Made by a program: the position numbers and the translations under genes | DNA from: Phyllostachys edulis | Taxonomy: Eukaryota > Streptophyta > Magnoliopsida > Poales > Poaceae | Reading direction: 5' to 3' | Assembly: GCA_036346405.1 (NCBI GenBank) | Contig: CM070551.1 | Span: 58,298,488-58,362,487 of the forward strand | DNA: 64,000 nucleotides | Notes under the pieces: generated by a model | Told to the model about the DNA's origin: nothing | Seen by the model: the letters and a program-made list of their open reading frames with translations, nothing else | The model's database searches: none | Shown: positions 11,376-21,553 of the stretch, piece by piece | Layout of the letters: every line of letters begins with the position of its first letter | Numbering within the stretch: position 1 is the stretch's first letter

Positions 11376-11656
11376 CTACAAGCAACGACAAGGGTTAACA
11401 TTAGCCAAAATGGAGTCGGCATTGGATGAAGAGAAAGGAGGGTGCACCAGAGAGGAGCTTACCGGAGAGATGAACTTAGGAGAGCTTCCTCCTCCTTGGC
11501 ACCAAGAGGAGAAGTGAGCCGAAATGGAGGGCTAGGAGGGGGTATTATCCCTAGGCGATGACGGAGATGGTAGCGGCATGAAACGAAGGAGGCTCCGGAG
11601 TGGTCGCCAGGGGCGGTGGATCAACGGTGTTGACGGAGTGTCACGGAGGTTCGCGG

Positions 11657-12303
11657 TTGGACAGAAGTTTAGTAGTCTGATGGTGGTGCACAATAAGAAA
11701 GGAGCAATTGAGGTAGAATTGTGCTCGCTAAATAAGATAGAAGTGTTTGGACCAGTAGCTCGCACTCCTCCCAAAGTATTCCTAGCGGGATATAAATCGG
11801 TGTTTGTCCCTAAGAAAAATGTGGACAACCAAATGGTGTGATATAAAGCGATGCTAGTAGCACAAGGGTTCATGTAGAGGCCTGGCATCAATTATGATGA
11901 GACTTAAGTCTCCTGTTGTGAGTGGAATCACTTTCTAGTACCTGGTATCTATGGTATTGAATATGAAGTTGTAAATGCAGTTGATGGATGTAGTGACTGC
12001 ACACTTGTATGGGTCATTGCATTTGGCTATCTATATGAAAGTTCAAGGAGGAATTAAAATATCGGATACTAAAGCAAATCACAATATGTATAACGTCAAA
12101 ACTACAGTGGTCGTTGTACGGGTTACAAAAATATGGTAAAATGTAGTATAACCGGCTGAGTGACTTTCTCCTAAAGAAAGGTTACGCTAAGAATGATAAT
12201 TGTCCCCCACGTGTTCATCAAGAAGACCCACAATGGATTATGTATCATTTATGTACATGTTGATGATATGAATATCATTGGAACCGCAGAGGACATTAAG
12301 GCG
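11657..12303 (+). pseudogene. Copia reverse transcriptase relic, first part
   Basis: The plus strand encodes, with stops and frameshifts, the Copia RT landmarks in order: VFGPVARTPPKVFLAGYKSV, FVPKKNVDNQMV-stop-YKAMLVAQGF, RPGINYDET, LMDVVTAHLYGSLHLAIYM, a degenerate LYGLKQSGRMWYNRL-like segment near 12,080-12,150, and YVHVDDMNIIGTAEDIK ending at about 12,300. The catalytic YVDD box appears as HVDD. It continues at 13,874 after an inserted element. The order gag-PR-IN-RT cannot be checked because only RT survives. Confidence 0.85.
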
Positions 12304-12479
12304 TGATTGGAGCGGCCCGGCTTTTCACTCGAAAAAGTGGAAGCCGTTCAAACCTAACTTTCATGACCATTTTTTCCCAAAGCCGCTTAGTTACAGCGTC
12401 TTGAGCGAAGCCGCTGTAGGAGCTTCGCGGCTTCGCATTACCCCTAAAGTTGGGGGTAAAATACCTATTGTTTGCCAAT

Positions 12480-13000
12480 GAATAAAAGCCCCCAAAACCT
12501 TTGCGGCTCCCTCCCCACCCGCTCGGCCCGACCCCGCCCACCTCCTTCCGGCTCCCTCTTCCCAGCCCACCTTCTCCTCCTCGCCTTGCTTGCTCGGTCC
12601 CTTTGCCCGCCTCCTCCCCTGGCTCCCTCCTCACTGGCGCCACCTCCTCCCGGTGCCCGCCTCCTTCACCTCCCCATCGCCCCCTCCTCCTCGCGCCCAC
12701 CTCCTCCTCCCCCATGCCGCATCCTCTTCCCACGCCGTGCAGCTGCGTCCTCCTCCCTCCTCCCCCGCTTTGGCGTCGCCTAGATACAGATCTGGATCTC
12801 GCCAACCACCTCCTCCCACGCCGTACCCTTCTCCTCTGCTCGCAGCTGTCCTACTCCACCTCTCGTGGCCACCTCCTCCTCCTCAACCCTTGGCTGGCCT
12901 GTCGTGGCCTCCTCCTCCTCGTCCCCATCGCCCAACTCCTCTCAGAAACCTTGCCAGCCAGTGTGCCCAAACCCTAGCCGTCGCCTCTATTTTTTCTTAT
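12480..13000 (+). other. C-rich, proline-coding low-complexity segment
   Basis: Strongly pyrimidine-biased with CTCCTCC runs; several frames stay open for 90-160 codons because stops are rare in such DNA. Predicted peptides are Pro/Ser/Leu/Arg-rich without domains. It could be a captured 5' region of a host gene inside a non-autonomous transposon, but composition alone explains the open frames. Confidence 0.35.
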
Positions 13001-13019
13001 TTTTTACATTGTAAATTTA

Positions 13020-13690
13020 ATGTTTTGTAATAATTATTTATTTTATGAATTATTTGTTGTATTAATTATTCACTTTGTAATAATTGTTTTTAATAATTAC
13101 TTATTATCATAATTATTTATGTAATATGTCTTTATCTTTATAATTATTTATTGTAATATTTATTCATTATAATAATTGTTTTTATAATTATTTGTTGTAA
13201 TAAATGTTTATTGTAATAATATCGTTAAATACGTTAATCGCGGTTAATTGTGTTGATTGTCATTAATTGCGGCATATTGCATTGTTTGCGGTATATTGCC
13301 GTTAATCGTCGTTGAATGCGATCAATCGCGGTAGTCATCGTTCATTGTAGTCAATTGTGTTAATCATCGTTAATTGTAGTTAATTATCATCCATTGAGGT
13401 TTATTATGTTAATTACTTGTTGTAATAATTGTCGTTAATTACATTAATTACGGTTTATTGCGTTGATTGTCGTTAACTATAGTATATTGCTTTAATTACA
13501 GTAGTCATCGTTAATTGTAGTCAATTGTGTTAATCGTCGTTAATTGCAACAGTTGTCGTTAATTGTAGTTAATTATCGTTAATTGCGGTAGCTGTCATTA
13601 GTTGTGATAGTTGTCGTCAATTGCGTTAGTTGTCGTTAATTACCATCAATTGTCGTTAATCACCGTCAATTGCGTTAATTGTTGTTAAAC
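13020..13690. repeat. Degenerate short-period repeat, GTTAATTG-like
   Basis: About 670 bp dominated by variants of GTTAATTG(T/C)GGT, ATCGTTAATTG and TGTAATAATTGTT, repeated at roughly 10-12 bp spacing with a regular alternation of GTTAA and TTGCG/TTGTC. It looks like an expanded and decayed minisatellite internal to the inserted element. Confidence 0.7.
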
Positions 13691-13873
13691 GGCATTAAAT
13701 AAGCCATTACAGTCCTCAGGATATTTCAGACATTTTCCATTTTAAAAGCTACATTCAGCCTACATAAAAGCCAGACAACCAAACACCAATCCTCTTCAGC
13801 TCAGCCATTCAGCCTTGTAGCTCAGCCGAAAGCCGCTTTTCAAGAAAACTGCAGCTGTGCCAAATAGGCCTTA

Positions 13874-14200
13874 AGAAAGCTAGCTCTTACCTTAACGCGG
13901 AGTTTGAGATAATGATTTGGGTAAGACTAGGTTTTGCTTAGGCTTGCAACTAGAGCATTTCCCTGGAGAAATATTAGTACACAAGTCCGCTTATACCAAG
14001 AAGGTATTAGAGAAATTTAACATGGATAAATCATATCCATTGAGAACGCCTATGGTAATTAGATCTCTCCAAGTAGATAAATCATATCCATTGAGAACGC
14101 CTATGGAATTGTTAGGACCAAGGACAAATAGGATGAATAAAAGACTTCTAAGTAGACAAATAATGGCTATGATTGGTGAACCCGAAGACAAATAGTATTA
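13874..14200 (+). pseudogene. Copia reverse transcriptase relic, second part
   Basis: Resumes with LNAEFEI and then GKTRFCLGLQLEHFPGEILV, HKSAYTKKVLEKFNMDKSYP and LRTPMVIRSLQV, the C-terminal part of the Copia RT region. A 46-bp stretch encoding DKSYPLRTPM is duplicated in tandem (about 14,024-14,107). Frameshifted relative to the first part. After 14,200 no RT or RNase H is recognisable. Confidence 0.82.
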
Positions 14201-14329
14201 TTCAAAGGCACAAAAAATCCTAAAATTTATGAACACCTAGGGTATGAAGAACCAAGGTCGAAGAAAAATGGTATGAAGAACAAAAGTAGCATGCATTTAG
14301 AGCAAAAAAGTCCATATATCTAGAAAAAA

Positions 14330-14530
14330 AACAGGGAGTTGCTTAACCCTTCAAAACCATTGAGGTGTTGTTTATCCATACAAAACCAGTAGGAGCTTAC
14401 CAATAGGGATTTGCTTAACCCTACAAAATAAGTATGGGCCCATGAAGTGCTCAACCATACAAAACCAATAGGTGCTTCTAAGAAAACAAAGCCTGTAGGG
14501 AGTTGCTTAACCCTACAAAACCAGCAGGGT
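14330..14530. repeat. Imperfect tandem repeat built on TTGCTTAACCCTACAAAACC
   Basis: The motif GAGTTGCTTAACCC-T-CAAAACCA and partial copies (CTCAACCATACAAAACCAATAG, TTTATCCATACAAAACCAGTAG) recur four to six times in 200 bp with about 35-60 bp spacing. Resembles the polypurine/leader repeat regions seen in Copia elements, but I cannot assign it. Confidence 0.55.
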
Positions 14531-14539
14531 TTTTTTACC

Positions 14540-17457
14540 CAAAATTTGAATGCACTTCAAATTCTTGAAAATACAAAAAATTTAGGTGTAACAGTAACTG
14601 ATAAAGGGTAAATACAAACAGTGTAGATGCATCTTCACTACTGCATTTCTTTCTTGTTTTTCTTTGGACCTTAGAGCACATAATTATACTACAAAAACAA
14701 AAGTTTTATCCTATCCCCTTGAGCATTCATGACTAACAGCATCAAGTATTCGAATCTTTTTTGCGTGAATACGACAACTTTGTAGGGTACTAATGAAGGC
14801 ATAGGTATAAAGATTTACATTTTCCCAAAAAGGGAATACTATTTGAACCTCAATTACACACTTGTTTGCCTTCCATCAAAGCCATGATTCATTGAGATTG
14901 TATGGTTCCAGCCCATGTGAACACATTGATCCCATCATGTACACTGTAAAAATAGGACAACTTTAATGAAGGCAGCTAATGAAAAGACTATCGAGATGAA
15001 GCAGCTCATGCTGAAGATAAGAACTATGCTGACATATATATGTTGGCAAACAAAAATACAACCCTAAGCTTACAGCGTCAACCTGAACGGTTCGTCGACT
15101 ACATATTTTGTAATCTTGGGTCTGGCATCAGGAATATGGAAAGTCCTTCAGAGTATGTCACTTCAGACACCATTTCAGTAATAAAGTTCTTGTACGTAGA
15201 GCTTAGGAGCATGGTACATGAAAAATTCAGAAAGAAAACATATGCAACGTTCGAAGCATGCAGGCAACAGCGCTGGTCTATCATATGAACACAAAAAATG
15301 GACTATAAAGCACAATCAAACTTTAAACACCCGGTGATTCTGAAATACGGAAAACTCAATATCTCTTTCCCTCAATGTAGGTGAGGCTATGCATACGCAA
15401 GTATAAATTAAAGATAGACAATCTAATTTAATATATAGGAGTGCACCAATTACATGGATAGGTTGAAACTTCATAGAGTGAACCATCTTGCTAGCCAGTT
15501 AAATTGTTGACGTGCTTTCCTCCTGAAAGGAATCAAGATCGTTCGCATTCATAGACCTCCATTAATCATGTTAATTAAGCAAAGGCAGATAACTAAAAAG
15601 TATGAAATTATCAAAATCTGCATTGACCTATCAATCAAGAAAAAGTAAACAGCTAACAGTGTATGAGTGCTAACCTTCTTTCAGTTGTTAGCAACAACCA
15701 CACAATAGATATTGTAGTAGCTATCCCTTAGAAATCTAAGCGCAACGAACACATCAGTTATAAAGATTTGAAGACCAAACAGTGCACTAATGTAGTCAGC
15801 ACAAATAATTAACAGAATTATAGGCTTCAGGTAGATTTTGAGAGAAAAAATAGGAGAAAATCTTGAATATCCTGAACACACGAGTCATCCATTTGCCATG
15901 CTTGCTAGTTGCAGTAAATTCGAGCTGTCCTTGCAGAACTGGACTGCATCAGCAAAAAAAATAAACGAAAAGGGGGAATTAGTAAAACAAGAACACGCTG
16001 CACTATATGGTTGGTATGTAAGTAGAGATCAATACATGCGCATCTCAAAATAGTTTGTGCGTTGACAGTGGAGGCGTATTCACAAAATCCACAGTTTTGT
16101 TTCCCTCGATATTCAGAAAATGGGAGCCATATTTGCATTTGTATTTCAACTCTGAAGCAATGCAACGACCACGAAAGGAGGCAACTGATGAAACATGTAG
16201 CAGGCAAATTGTGAAGAATGCTAGCATGCAAAAACAAAAATGGCTTACCACTGACCTTATTGGTAGTGCTAGATGCCAAGACGACTGCACGTCATCCCCA
16301 TACGGTGAGGTCTCCCGCGCGGCGTCCATACTCATCAAGGAGCCACCTCACCAACGACATGCATAGAGCCCCACAGAGGAGAAGTTGGCGGAAGCGAGCG
16401 ACAAATGTGAAGAAGGGTAGGCAGCAGCTAGGCAGCGCCAGAAGAGACTCCGTCGGTAGGCGTAGATAAGAAACGGATGGCTAAATCCTTAGCCGCAACG
16501 TCAGCGGTTGAATCAGAACAGGCCGAGAGGTAGGGACGATTGGCGGGGGGCTAACAGCAGCGGACGGCGGATGAGAGGATGGGTGCAGTAAGACGCAATG
16601 GCGAGGTCTCACTGCGAGTGGAGGAAGCGAGGAAGGTGAAGTAATGAACGTGAGGACTAACCGGTGTGTATTATGTAGGAAATCCCTCCCCTCACAGCCT
16701 CCGTCCCGTACGAGAGCACAAATCCGAAGGCTGGCGAGGCAATAGCGGCGGTGCCGTAGCCGTACGAATAGACGACGGATCCGACAAGCTCACACACCCG
16801 CGAGATAGCCCAGATAGGCATAGCCAACATACACATCCCGCGCTGCTTACTTGGCCGCAACCACCAGCCCACGAAGCGACACCAACCAGATGTACAATGC
16901 AGAAGGCACTGGAGGGTCACGAAGGGAGGGAGGGTCACGAGGGAGGTGGAAACATCGTCGAGGAGGGAAGGGGGAAGGAAGGGTGAGGACAGTGCGGAGC
17001 TCGACCAGGCACTTTTCCCCGCAGGTGCCGCCATCACCGACCGCTACAGTACCACCCGCAGCCATCCCATACCCCTCAATCACCGATTGTGGCATCCCTA
17101 CAGAGGGAACCGACGAAACTCATCGGCGGCGTGAGCAAGGCTGGTGGCTAGAGGCCTATTCACCGACGATGGCAGCGACGACGGGAGCGGACACACAGCG
17201 GGGAGGTAACGGGAGGAGATTGGGAGGGGAAGAAGCGGGCGGCGCGAGGATATACAGCTGGTGGTCGGTTAGGGTGTTTGGTGGAGTGGCCATCCCTCAA
17301 TCAATCTGCACCGTTGGTTCACCAATCCCGCGATCATATGGCCACGAGTAATTGGCCCGAGAACCAGCCCAATTAAGACGGGGACCGGCGACCAAGCGGC
17401 GGAGCGACCGGCCCACAACGCCCAGCGACCTATTGACCAAGCCAACCAGCCGTGGAG
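14540..17457. other. Unassigned region, possibly a low-copy gene fragment
   Basis: No transposon motif is recognised. Composition shifts from AT-rich (14,540-16,050) to GC-rich (16,360-17,450). On the minus strand an ATG at about 16,332 opens MDAARETSPYGDDVQSSWHL followed by a candidate donor near 16,257, and a GC-rich 5'-UTR-like segment precedes it. A plus-strand 82-codon frame (15,040-15,288) and a minus-strand 66-codon frame (15,881-15,681) have no recognisable domain. This could be a decayed host gene or gene capture, but evidence is weak. Confidence 0.25.
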
Positions 17458-17832
17458 ATTTTTTTTTATTAATTAACCTTTTTTGAATTTTATTTTAAAG
17501 TTAACCCCCGGCGCACTTTATTTCCAATTCTAACCCCTTTGGTCACGCCACCACCCGTAGTGTGACAAAACAAAACTGTCACGCTAGCCCATTTCTGGTC
17601 AAACTCTTGTCACGTCACTAGAAGTGGCGTGACAGTGTTATTTGGTTACGCCACAACCAGTGGCGTGACAAAAAGTGCTATTTTGGGGACTTATTCTGAC
17701 ACGTGACAGTGTTATTTTGTCATGCCACCACCCGTGGCGTGACCAAAGGAGTCAGAATTGGAAATAAAGTGCGACGGGGGTTAACTTTAAAATAAAATTC
17801 AAAAAAAAGGTTAATTAATAAAAAAAAGTTTT
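17458..17832. mobile_element. Mutator-like inverted-repeat MITE, copy 1
   Basis: The ends form long inverted repeats of about 90 bp (TTTTTTTTATTAATTAACC inward to GTCACGCCAC). The flanking 9-mers GCCGTGGAG and CCCGTGGAC match at 7 of 9 positions. The interior repeats a CACGCCAC/GTGGCGTGAC palindrome. Copy 2 (21,167-21,544) has the same architecture with a perfect 9-bp target duplication. A 9-bp duplication suggests a Mutator-derived MITE. No coding capacity. Confidence 0.8.
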
Positions 17833-19530
17833 CCCGTGGACGACTTTTTTTGACGCGAGCAGGTCGAACGGAGGCAGCTTGATCTTTGTTAAACTCACTC
17901 GCGAATTCTGGCGTCTATTCGAAAGAACCGATAGTAAATCACAAACGGAAAAATAAATTCAATGACAAGAAAATAAAAATATTTTTGCATATTTGTACAT
18001 AGCCTTATTTTAGAGTAATTTATAAAAAAGAATCATTTGATTTGGAGTTCGTATGCAAAATTTATAGCCATTTGAATTTAGCTTGGGTTATAAAATTGCT
18101 AAAAATATAGAGGAAAAACAGCATGTCATGCTAATGGAGTTTTGGACATCTGAAACTAACTTTTATCCTTATTCCTAACCCACGATCTTTATCGGACATA
18201 GTAATCCACGATAAATCCTCTAATTTGTCCAACCCATTATGCATGTGTTACTCTACTATCATCAATTAAGGTTATTCACCATGCACAACCTCGTGAATCA
18301 AGTAATCTCATAATAATTCACTTAACCGATTCTCCGGAATTGAATCCAATCACATACATAACATTCTTCGATCACATCCTCATATCTCAATTTAAATCAC
18401 GTACTAACATCCACTAAGGTATAATCAAGGTAGTCAATTCAACAACTAATGCCCGGACTTACGATCTTCCATCCATACAATCCATCCAGCAATTGTACGA
18501 AATCAACCAAGTAATGGGCATATGACCATGACTAAATCCATCAATTATTCTACACTGGACTATTTAAGCTAATACTAACTATCTAGCTCTACTAGTCTCA
18601 CCTCGGCAAATCATAATTGCATACACCAAAATTTTCACCGATTGAGGTTTATTTGACTAACCGACACCTAATGAGCTTTACATTTTAATTGCATATCTTA
18701 TTCATATCACCAAACTTGTCATGTATGACATCTACCAATCCAATCACATATGTGCTTGTATGATAAATTAATAATCATTTATCTACTAATCCAATTGAGG
18801 GCATAACTCCATCAACTCGGCACATAGGATGCCATTTCTGCAAATCCGGCACGACGAGGACCATTTTCGCTAATACATCTGGAAACAATGCCATTACGGC
18901 CAAAAATTCTAGAAGGGGGCGATAAAGCTGAACAGTGAATACATCTAGTCCTTGTCATTACAAGAGAGGTTTTGCAGCGACTAGTATATTAGATCTTGTT
19001 GATGTTCGGGGTCAGATTGGACGATCCTAGTCGCTACAAAACCTATTGTGCAGCCGTGTAGGGAACTCGTCTAAGAGAAAATATTTGTGAGCTTATTGGT
19101 TGAAATTCGATCGACAAGCCTATTGTCGCTATTACAGAAGACTCTGGAGCACTGTTACTCGCACGTAACGAGTTCCCTGCACGCGTAGGAAATTGTTTAT
19201 AGCTAGACGAGGTTAGATACTTAGATGTGTGTGGGAGGAGGGCTAGATGAGTTGGATTAGGCAGGCAATGAAAGTCACGAAGACAAGGTGGTGTCACGCT
19301 CGCGTAAGGTGGAAAATCTTTCATGGGCCACTTTTTACCTGGTGTAAAGCCCACATGGTTTGGTCCTAATTTAGTTGATGGACAATTGGTATCGTTGTCG
19401 ATGAGTGTGGGGAGTGAATTCTCTGTTTTGCAAAAGTTGGCCTGCGGACTGGGTTAGCAGTAGGACACCTATTGTGCTCTGGGTCAGTGGCAAGTGGCCT
19501 GCCACGGTGTTTTCGTGTGGTAGGGCTGTC
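17833..19530. other. AT-rich unassigned stretch
   Basis: About 1.7 kb without convincing coding. At 18,030-18,090 the words TTTGGAGTTCGTATGC and TAGCCATTTGAATT resemble the AT-rich zone of the Tekay LTR around 9,920-9,965 in the same orientation, so part may be a decayed LTR fragment. It also holds a 78-bp hairpin (18,967-19,044) and a segment (about 19,060-19,230) duplicated at 22,640-23,675. Confidence 0.35.
18967..19044. repeat. Short fold-back with 18-bp arms
   Basis: The left arm AGGTTTTGCAGCGACTAG (18,967-18,984) and the right arm CTAGTCGCTACAAAACCT (19,027-19,044) are complementary at 17 of 18 positions around a 42-bp loop. Could be a tiny MITE remnant or a hairpin RNA locus. Confidence 0.6.
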
Positions 19531-19533
19531 ATT

Positions 19534-21047
19534 CACTACTACAAAATAGGCTATACTGTACGCCTCATTAGAGACGGTTTCTGAAAACTGTTAGTGTTGT
19601 AATTATCACAGACGATTTTACAAGCGTGACCGTCTATGTTACTAGTCCTGGCTAGAACCATCTGTGATACGTCATTATCACAGACGGTTCTTGTTAAGAA
19701 CCGTCTATAACAATTGCAGTTATCACAGACGGATTTTAATTATAACCGTTTATGAAGTATCACTGACGGTTCTTAACACGAACCGTCTGTGATATTATGG
19801 TCATCTCATATGGTTTTTGTATGAAATTATATGTGATTCACAGCGCGGAATGGCGGAAATTTTGAACGCGTGCGCGGGAGACAAAATATTTTGGCGCCGT
19901 CCTTATATATTATAGCCACCCCCGCCTTGTCTTCCATCAGTCTCCCCCTCTCCTCTCCCCATGCTAAGCTTTGGCGACCGCCCTCGATTCCCCAGCGTGG
20001 TTTAGTGAGGAGACGCAGTCAACGAGGAGGAGGAGGAGGGATGCACGGGAACAATCGAAGCAGCGTCCTGTCCCCCTGACAACGCTGACTACCGCCGTGA
20101 GCTCCTCCGCCTCCAGTTGTGACGCCACGGTTCACTGCACAAGGCACTCTTCTCGTAAGAGTGTCTTGTATACAGTGTCACCGTCGTGACACAACAGTGA
20201 CGCTGCCGCTGCCTCTCCTTCATTGCCAATGATATCCCCCATCTGATCGCCACCCCTCTCTTCCTTGTTGATATCCACCATGCCAGTAAGTGATCAATCG
20301 CTTGTCACCTCCCCCTATCTTGTTGCTTTTGGTGGCTCTCAGTGGTGACTGTGGTTTTTTTGTGAATGAATAGATCAAGATAAGATTACGGATTTTGAGA
20401 TGAAGCTCATGGACATCAACAGCGAGCACCTCGGCATCCCTGACTCCGAGTACTAGGCCATCGTTTGCCTCTTCGTCTCAGACTCGTTTTTCTCCTCAGC
20501 CACAAATCCGAACCCGAACAGATTTTGATTTCGTGCACTGTATGGTAAAACAACCATAACTTTTGCATACGAACTCAGATTGCGGCATTCTTTGGCTCGT
20601 TAGAAAGCTAACAAAAATTTCAATCCATAAGTCAAGGTCAAATTCTATTCATGAGGGCTCGAAAAAATGAAAGCCCCAAAAAAGTCATTTAGGGTCTCAA
20701 AACTACCTTCGAAGTTTCAGCATCCGTTTTTGCCGGTCGTTCGCCGTCCAGTTTGAGCTTTCTTTCATTCCGGATTGTGTAATAAACCATATGTAGATAC
20801 TCAGGTCCAACTGTCCAACAATTGATTGGTTTGGCTCAAAATTTAATTTTTTTTTTGCAATAGAAAAGTATCACACACGGTTTTTACTAAGAAAGCGTCT
20901 ATGATAGTATATTTTCACAGACTCACAGACGGTTATTGTTCAGAATCGTTTGTGATTTAAACCGTCTATGATTACCTGATATCATCACAGACCAATAAAG
21001 TCAGACAGTTCAAAAAACCATCTATGATGACCTTTTCTGTAGTAGTA
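19534..21047. mobile_element. Non-autonomous CACTA (En/Spm) element, 1.5 kb
   Basis: The left terminus is CACTACTACAAAATAGGC. The right terminus, read inward, is TACTACTACAGAAAAGG, with the last G of the canonical end changed to A. The flanking ATT (19,531-19,533 and 21,048-21,050) is the 3-bp target duplication expected for CACTA elements. Subterminal regions carry many TCACAGACGGTT/AACCGTCTGTGA units. No transposase. The interior (19,900-20,470) includes a hairpin and GC-rich, possibly captured sequence. Confidence 0.9.
20137..20169. repeat. Hairpin shared between two CACTA elements
   Basis: The arms ACAAGGCACTCTT and AAGAGTGTCTTGT pair at all but one position (G-U in RNA). A related hairpin, CACAAGACACT/AGTGTCTTGTG, lies at 31,369-31,402 in the larger CACTA. 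In both, the neighbouring sequence contains GTGAC...CCACGGT and ACAGTGACG/ACGGTGACG, so the segments are homologous. Confidence 0.6.
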
Positions 21048-21065
21048 ATTTTTTCTATTTCATTC

Positions 21066-21068
<3 letters not shown>

Positions 21069-21098
<30 letters not shown>
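21069..21098. repeat. (AG)n microsatellite
   Basis: Fifteen uninterrupted AG units directly downstream of the CACTA element. Confidence 0.95.
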
Positions 21099-21100
<2 letters not shown>

Positions 21101-21166
21101 GTTTTTTGCTATTTCGCTTCGAAAATATGCTAAATGAGCCAAAAACTTAATAGTTCATAGGAGTAC

Positions 21167-21544
21167 GAATTTTTTTTATATTAATTAACCCTTTTTAAAA
21201 TTTTATTTTAAAGTTAACCCCCCACGAACTTTATTTCCAATTCTGACCCCTTGGGTCACGCCACCACCTATAGCGTGACAAAACAACACTATCACGCCAG
21301 CCCGTATCTGGGCAAGTTCTTGTCACGCCACCACCCGTGGCGTAACAGTGTTGTTTGGTCACGCCACCACTATTGACGTGACAAAAAGTGCTATTTTAGC
21401 GGACTTATCCTATGACGTGACAATGTTGTTTTGCCACGCCACGGGTGGTGGCGTGACTAAAGAGGTCAGAATTGGAAATAAAATTCGTGGAGGGTTAACT
21501 TTAAAATAAAATTTAAAAAAGGGTTAATTAATAATAAAAAGTTC
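21167..21544. mobile_element. Mutator-like inverted-repeat MITE, copy 2
   Basis: A 378-bp fold-back whose ends, GAATTTTTTTTATATTAATT and GAACTTTTTATTATTAATTA (read inward), match copy 1 at 17,458-17,832. A perfect 9-bp duplication TAGGAGTAC flanks it (21,158-21,166 and 21,545-21,553). The interior repeats GTCACGCCACCAC/GTGGTGGCGTGAC palindromes. Confidence 0.88.
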
Positions 21545-21553
21545 TAGGAGTAC

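Larger units (their letters stand above)
191..11656 (-). mobile_element. Tekay/Del-lineage Gypsy chromovirus, degenerate, truncated
   Basis: Reading on the minus strand the order is 5' LTR (11,656 to 7,894), PBS, leader ORF, gag, protease, RT, RNase H, integrase with a C-terminal chromodomain, polypurine tract and 3' LTR (1,749 down to 191). Gene order RT-RNaseH-IN defines Gypsy. The chromodomain plus very long LTRs fits Tekay/Del (RIRE3-like) elements. Positions 197-970 and about 10,890-11,650 are homologous LTR segments. The 5' LTR lacks its outer (U3) end, being joined at about 11,656 to a Copia relic, and the 3' LTR is interrupted at 190. Several in-frame stops show the element is dead. 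Family placement is from motifs, not a phylogeny. Confidence 0.88.
7894..11656 (-). repeat. 5' LTR of the Tekay element, lacking its outer end
   Basis: The inner boundary is CCCCACA before the PBS. On the minus strand, from 11,656, it holds an exon-like GC-rich leader (homologous to 190-970), a block around 10,380-10,700, an AT-rich intron-like zone with repeated CTCCAAA motifs (9,800-10,380), a 63-nt exon-like segment (9,796-9,734), and a long 3' part. The 3' part has a block (8,810-8,960) clearly homologous to 62,380-62,510 of the plus-strand LTR on the right. That block includes CATACCTAAGGAAGTGTG followed by GTGGGTAAAGT. The U3 end expected beyond 11,656 is missing. Confidence 0.8.
12304..13873. 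mobile_element. 1.57-kb element inserted into the Copia RT relic
   Basis: It separates two adjoining parts of one RT reading frame (...EDIK and K-A/S-S-Y-L-N-A-E-F-E...). The ends resemble each other as inverted repeats: GGCGTGATTGG at the left, and GGCCTATTTGG as the reverse complement of the right end, with TTAA (or TTAAG) on both sides. Inside are a C-rich coding-like segment (12,480-12,980) and an AT-rich simple repeat (13,020-13,690). No transposase is seen, so it is non-autonomous. Superfamily is uncertain; PIF/Harbinger is possible but the duplication length is ambiguous. Confidence 0.65.

Noticed and set aside
12472..13030. Pro-rich ORFs of up to 158 codons
   Set aside because: Three frames are open simultaneously on the plus strand with strong pyrimidine bias; noted only as a possible captured segment.
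16657..17095. Minus-strand 126-codon ORF with hydrophobic stretches
   Set aside because: No domain or supporting splice structure; the opposite strand is equally open over most of it, so coding cannot be argued.
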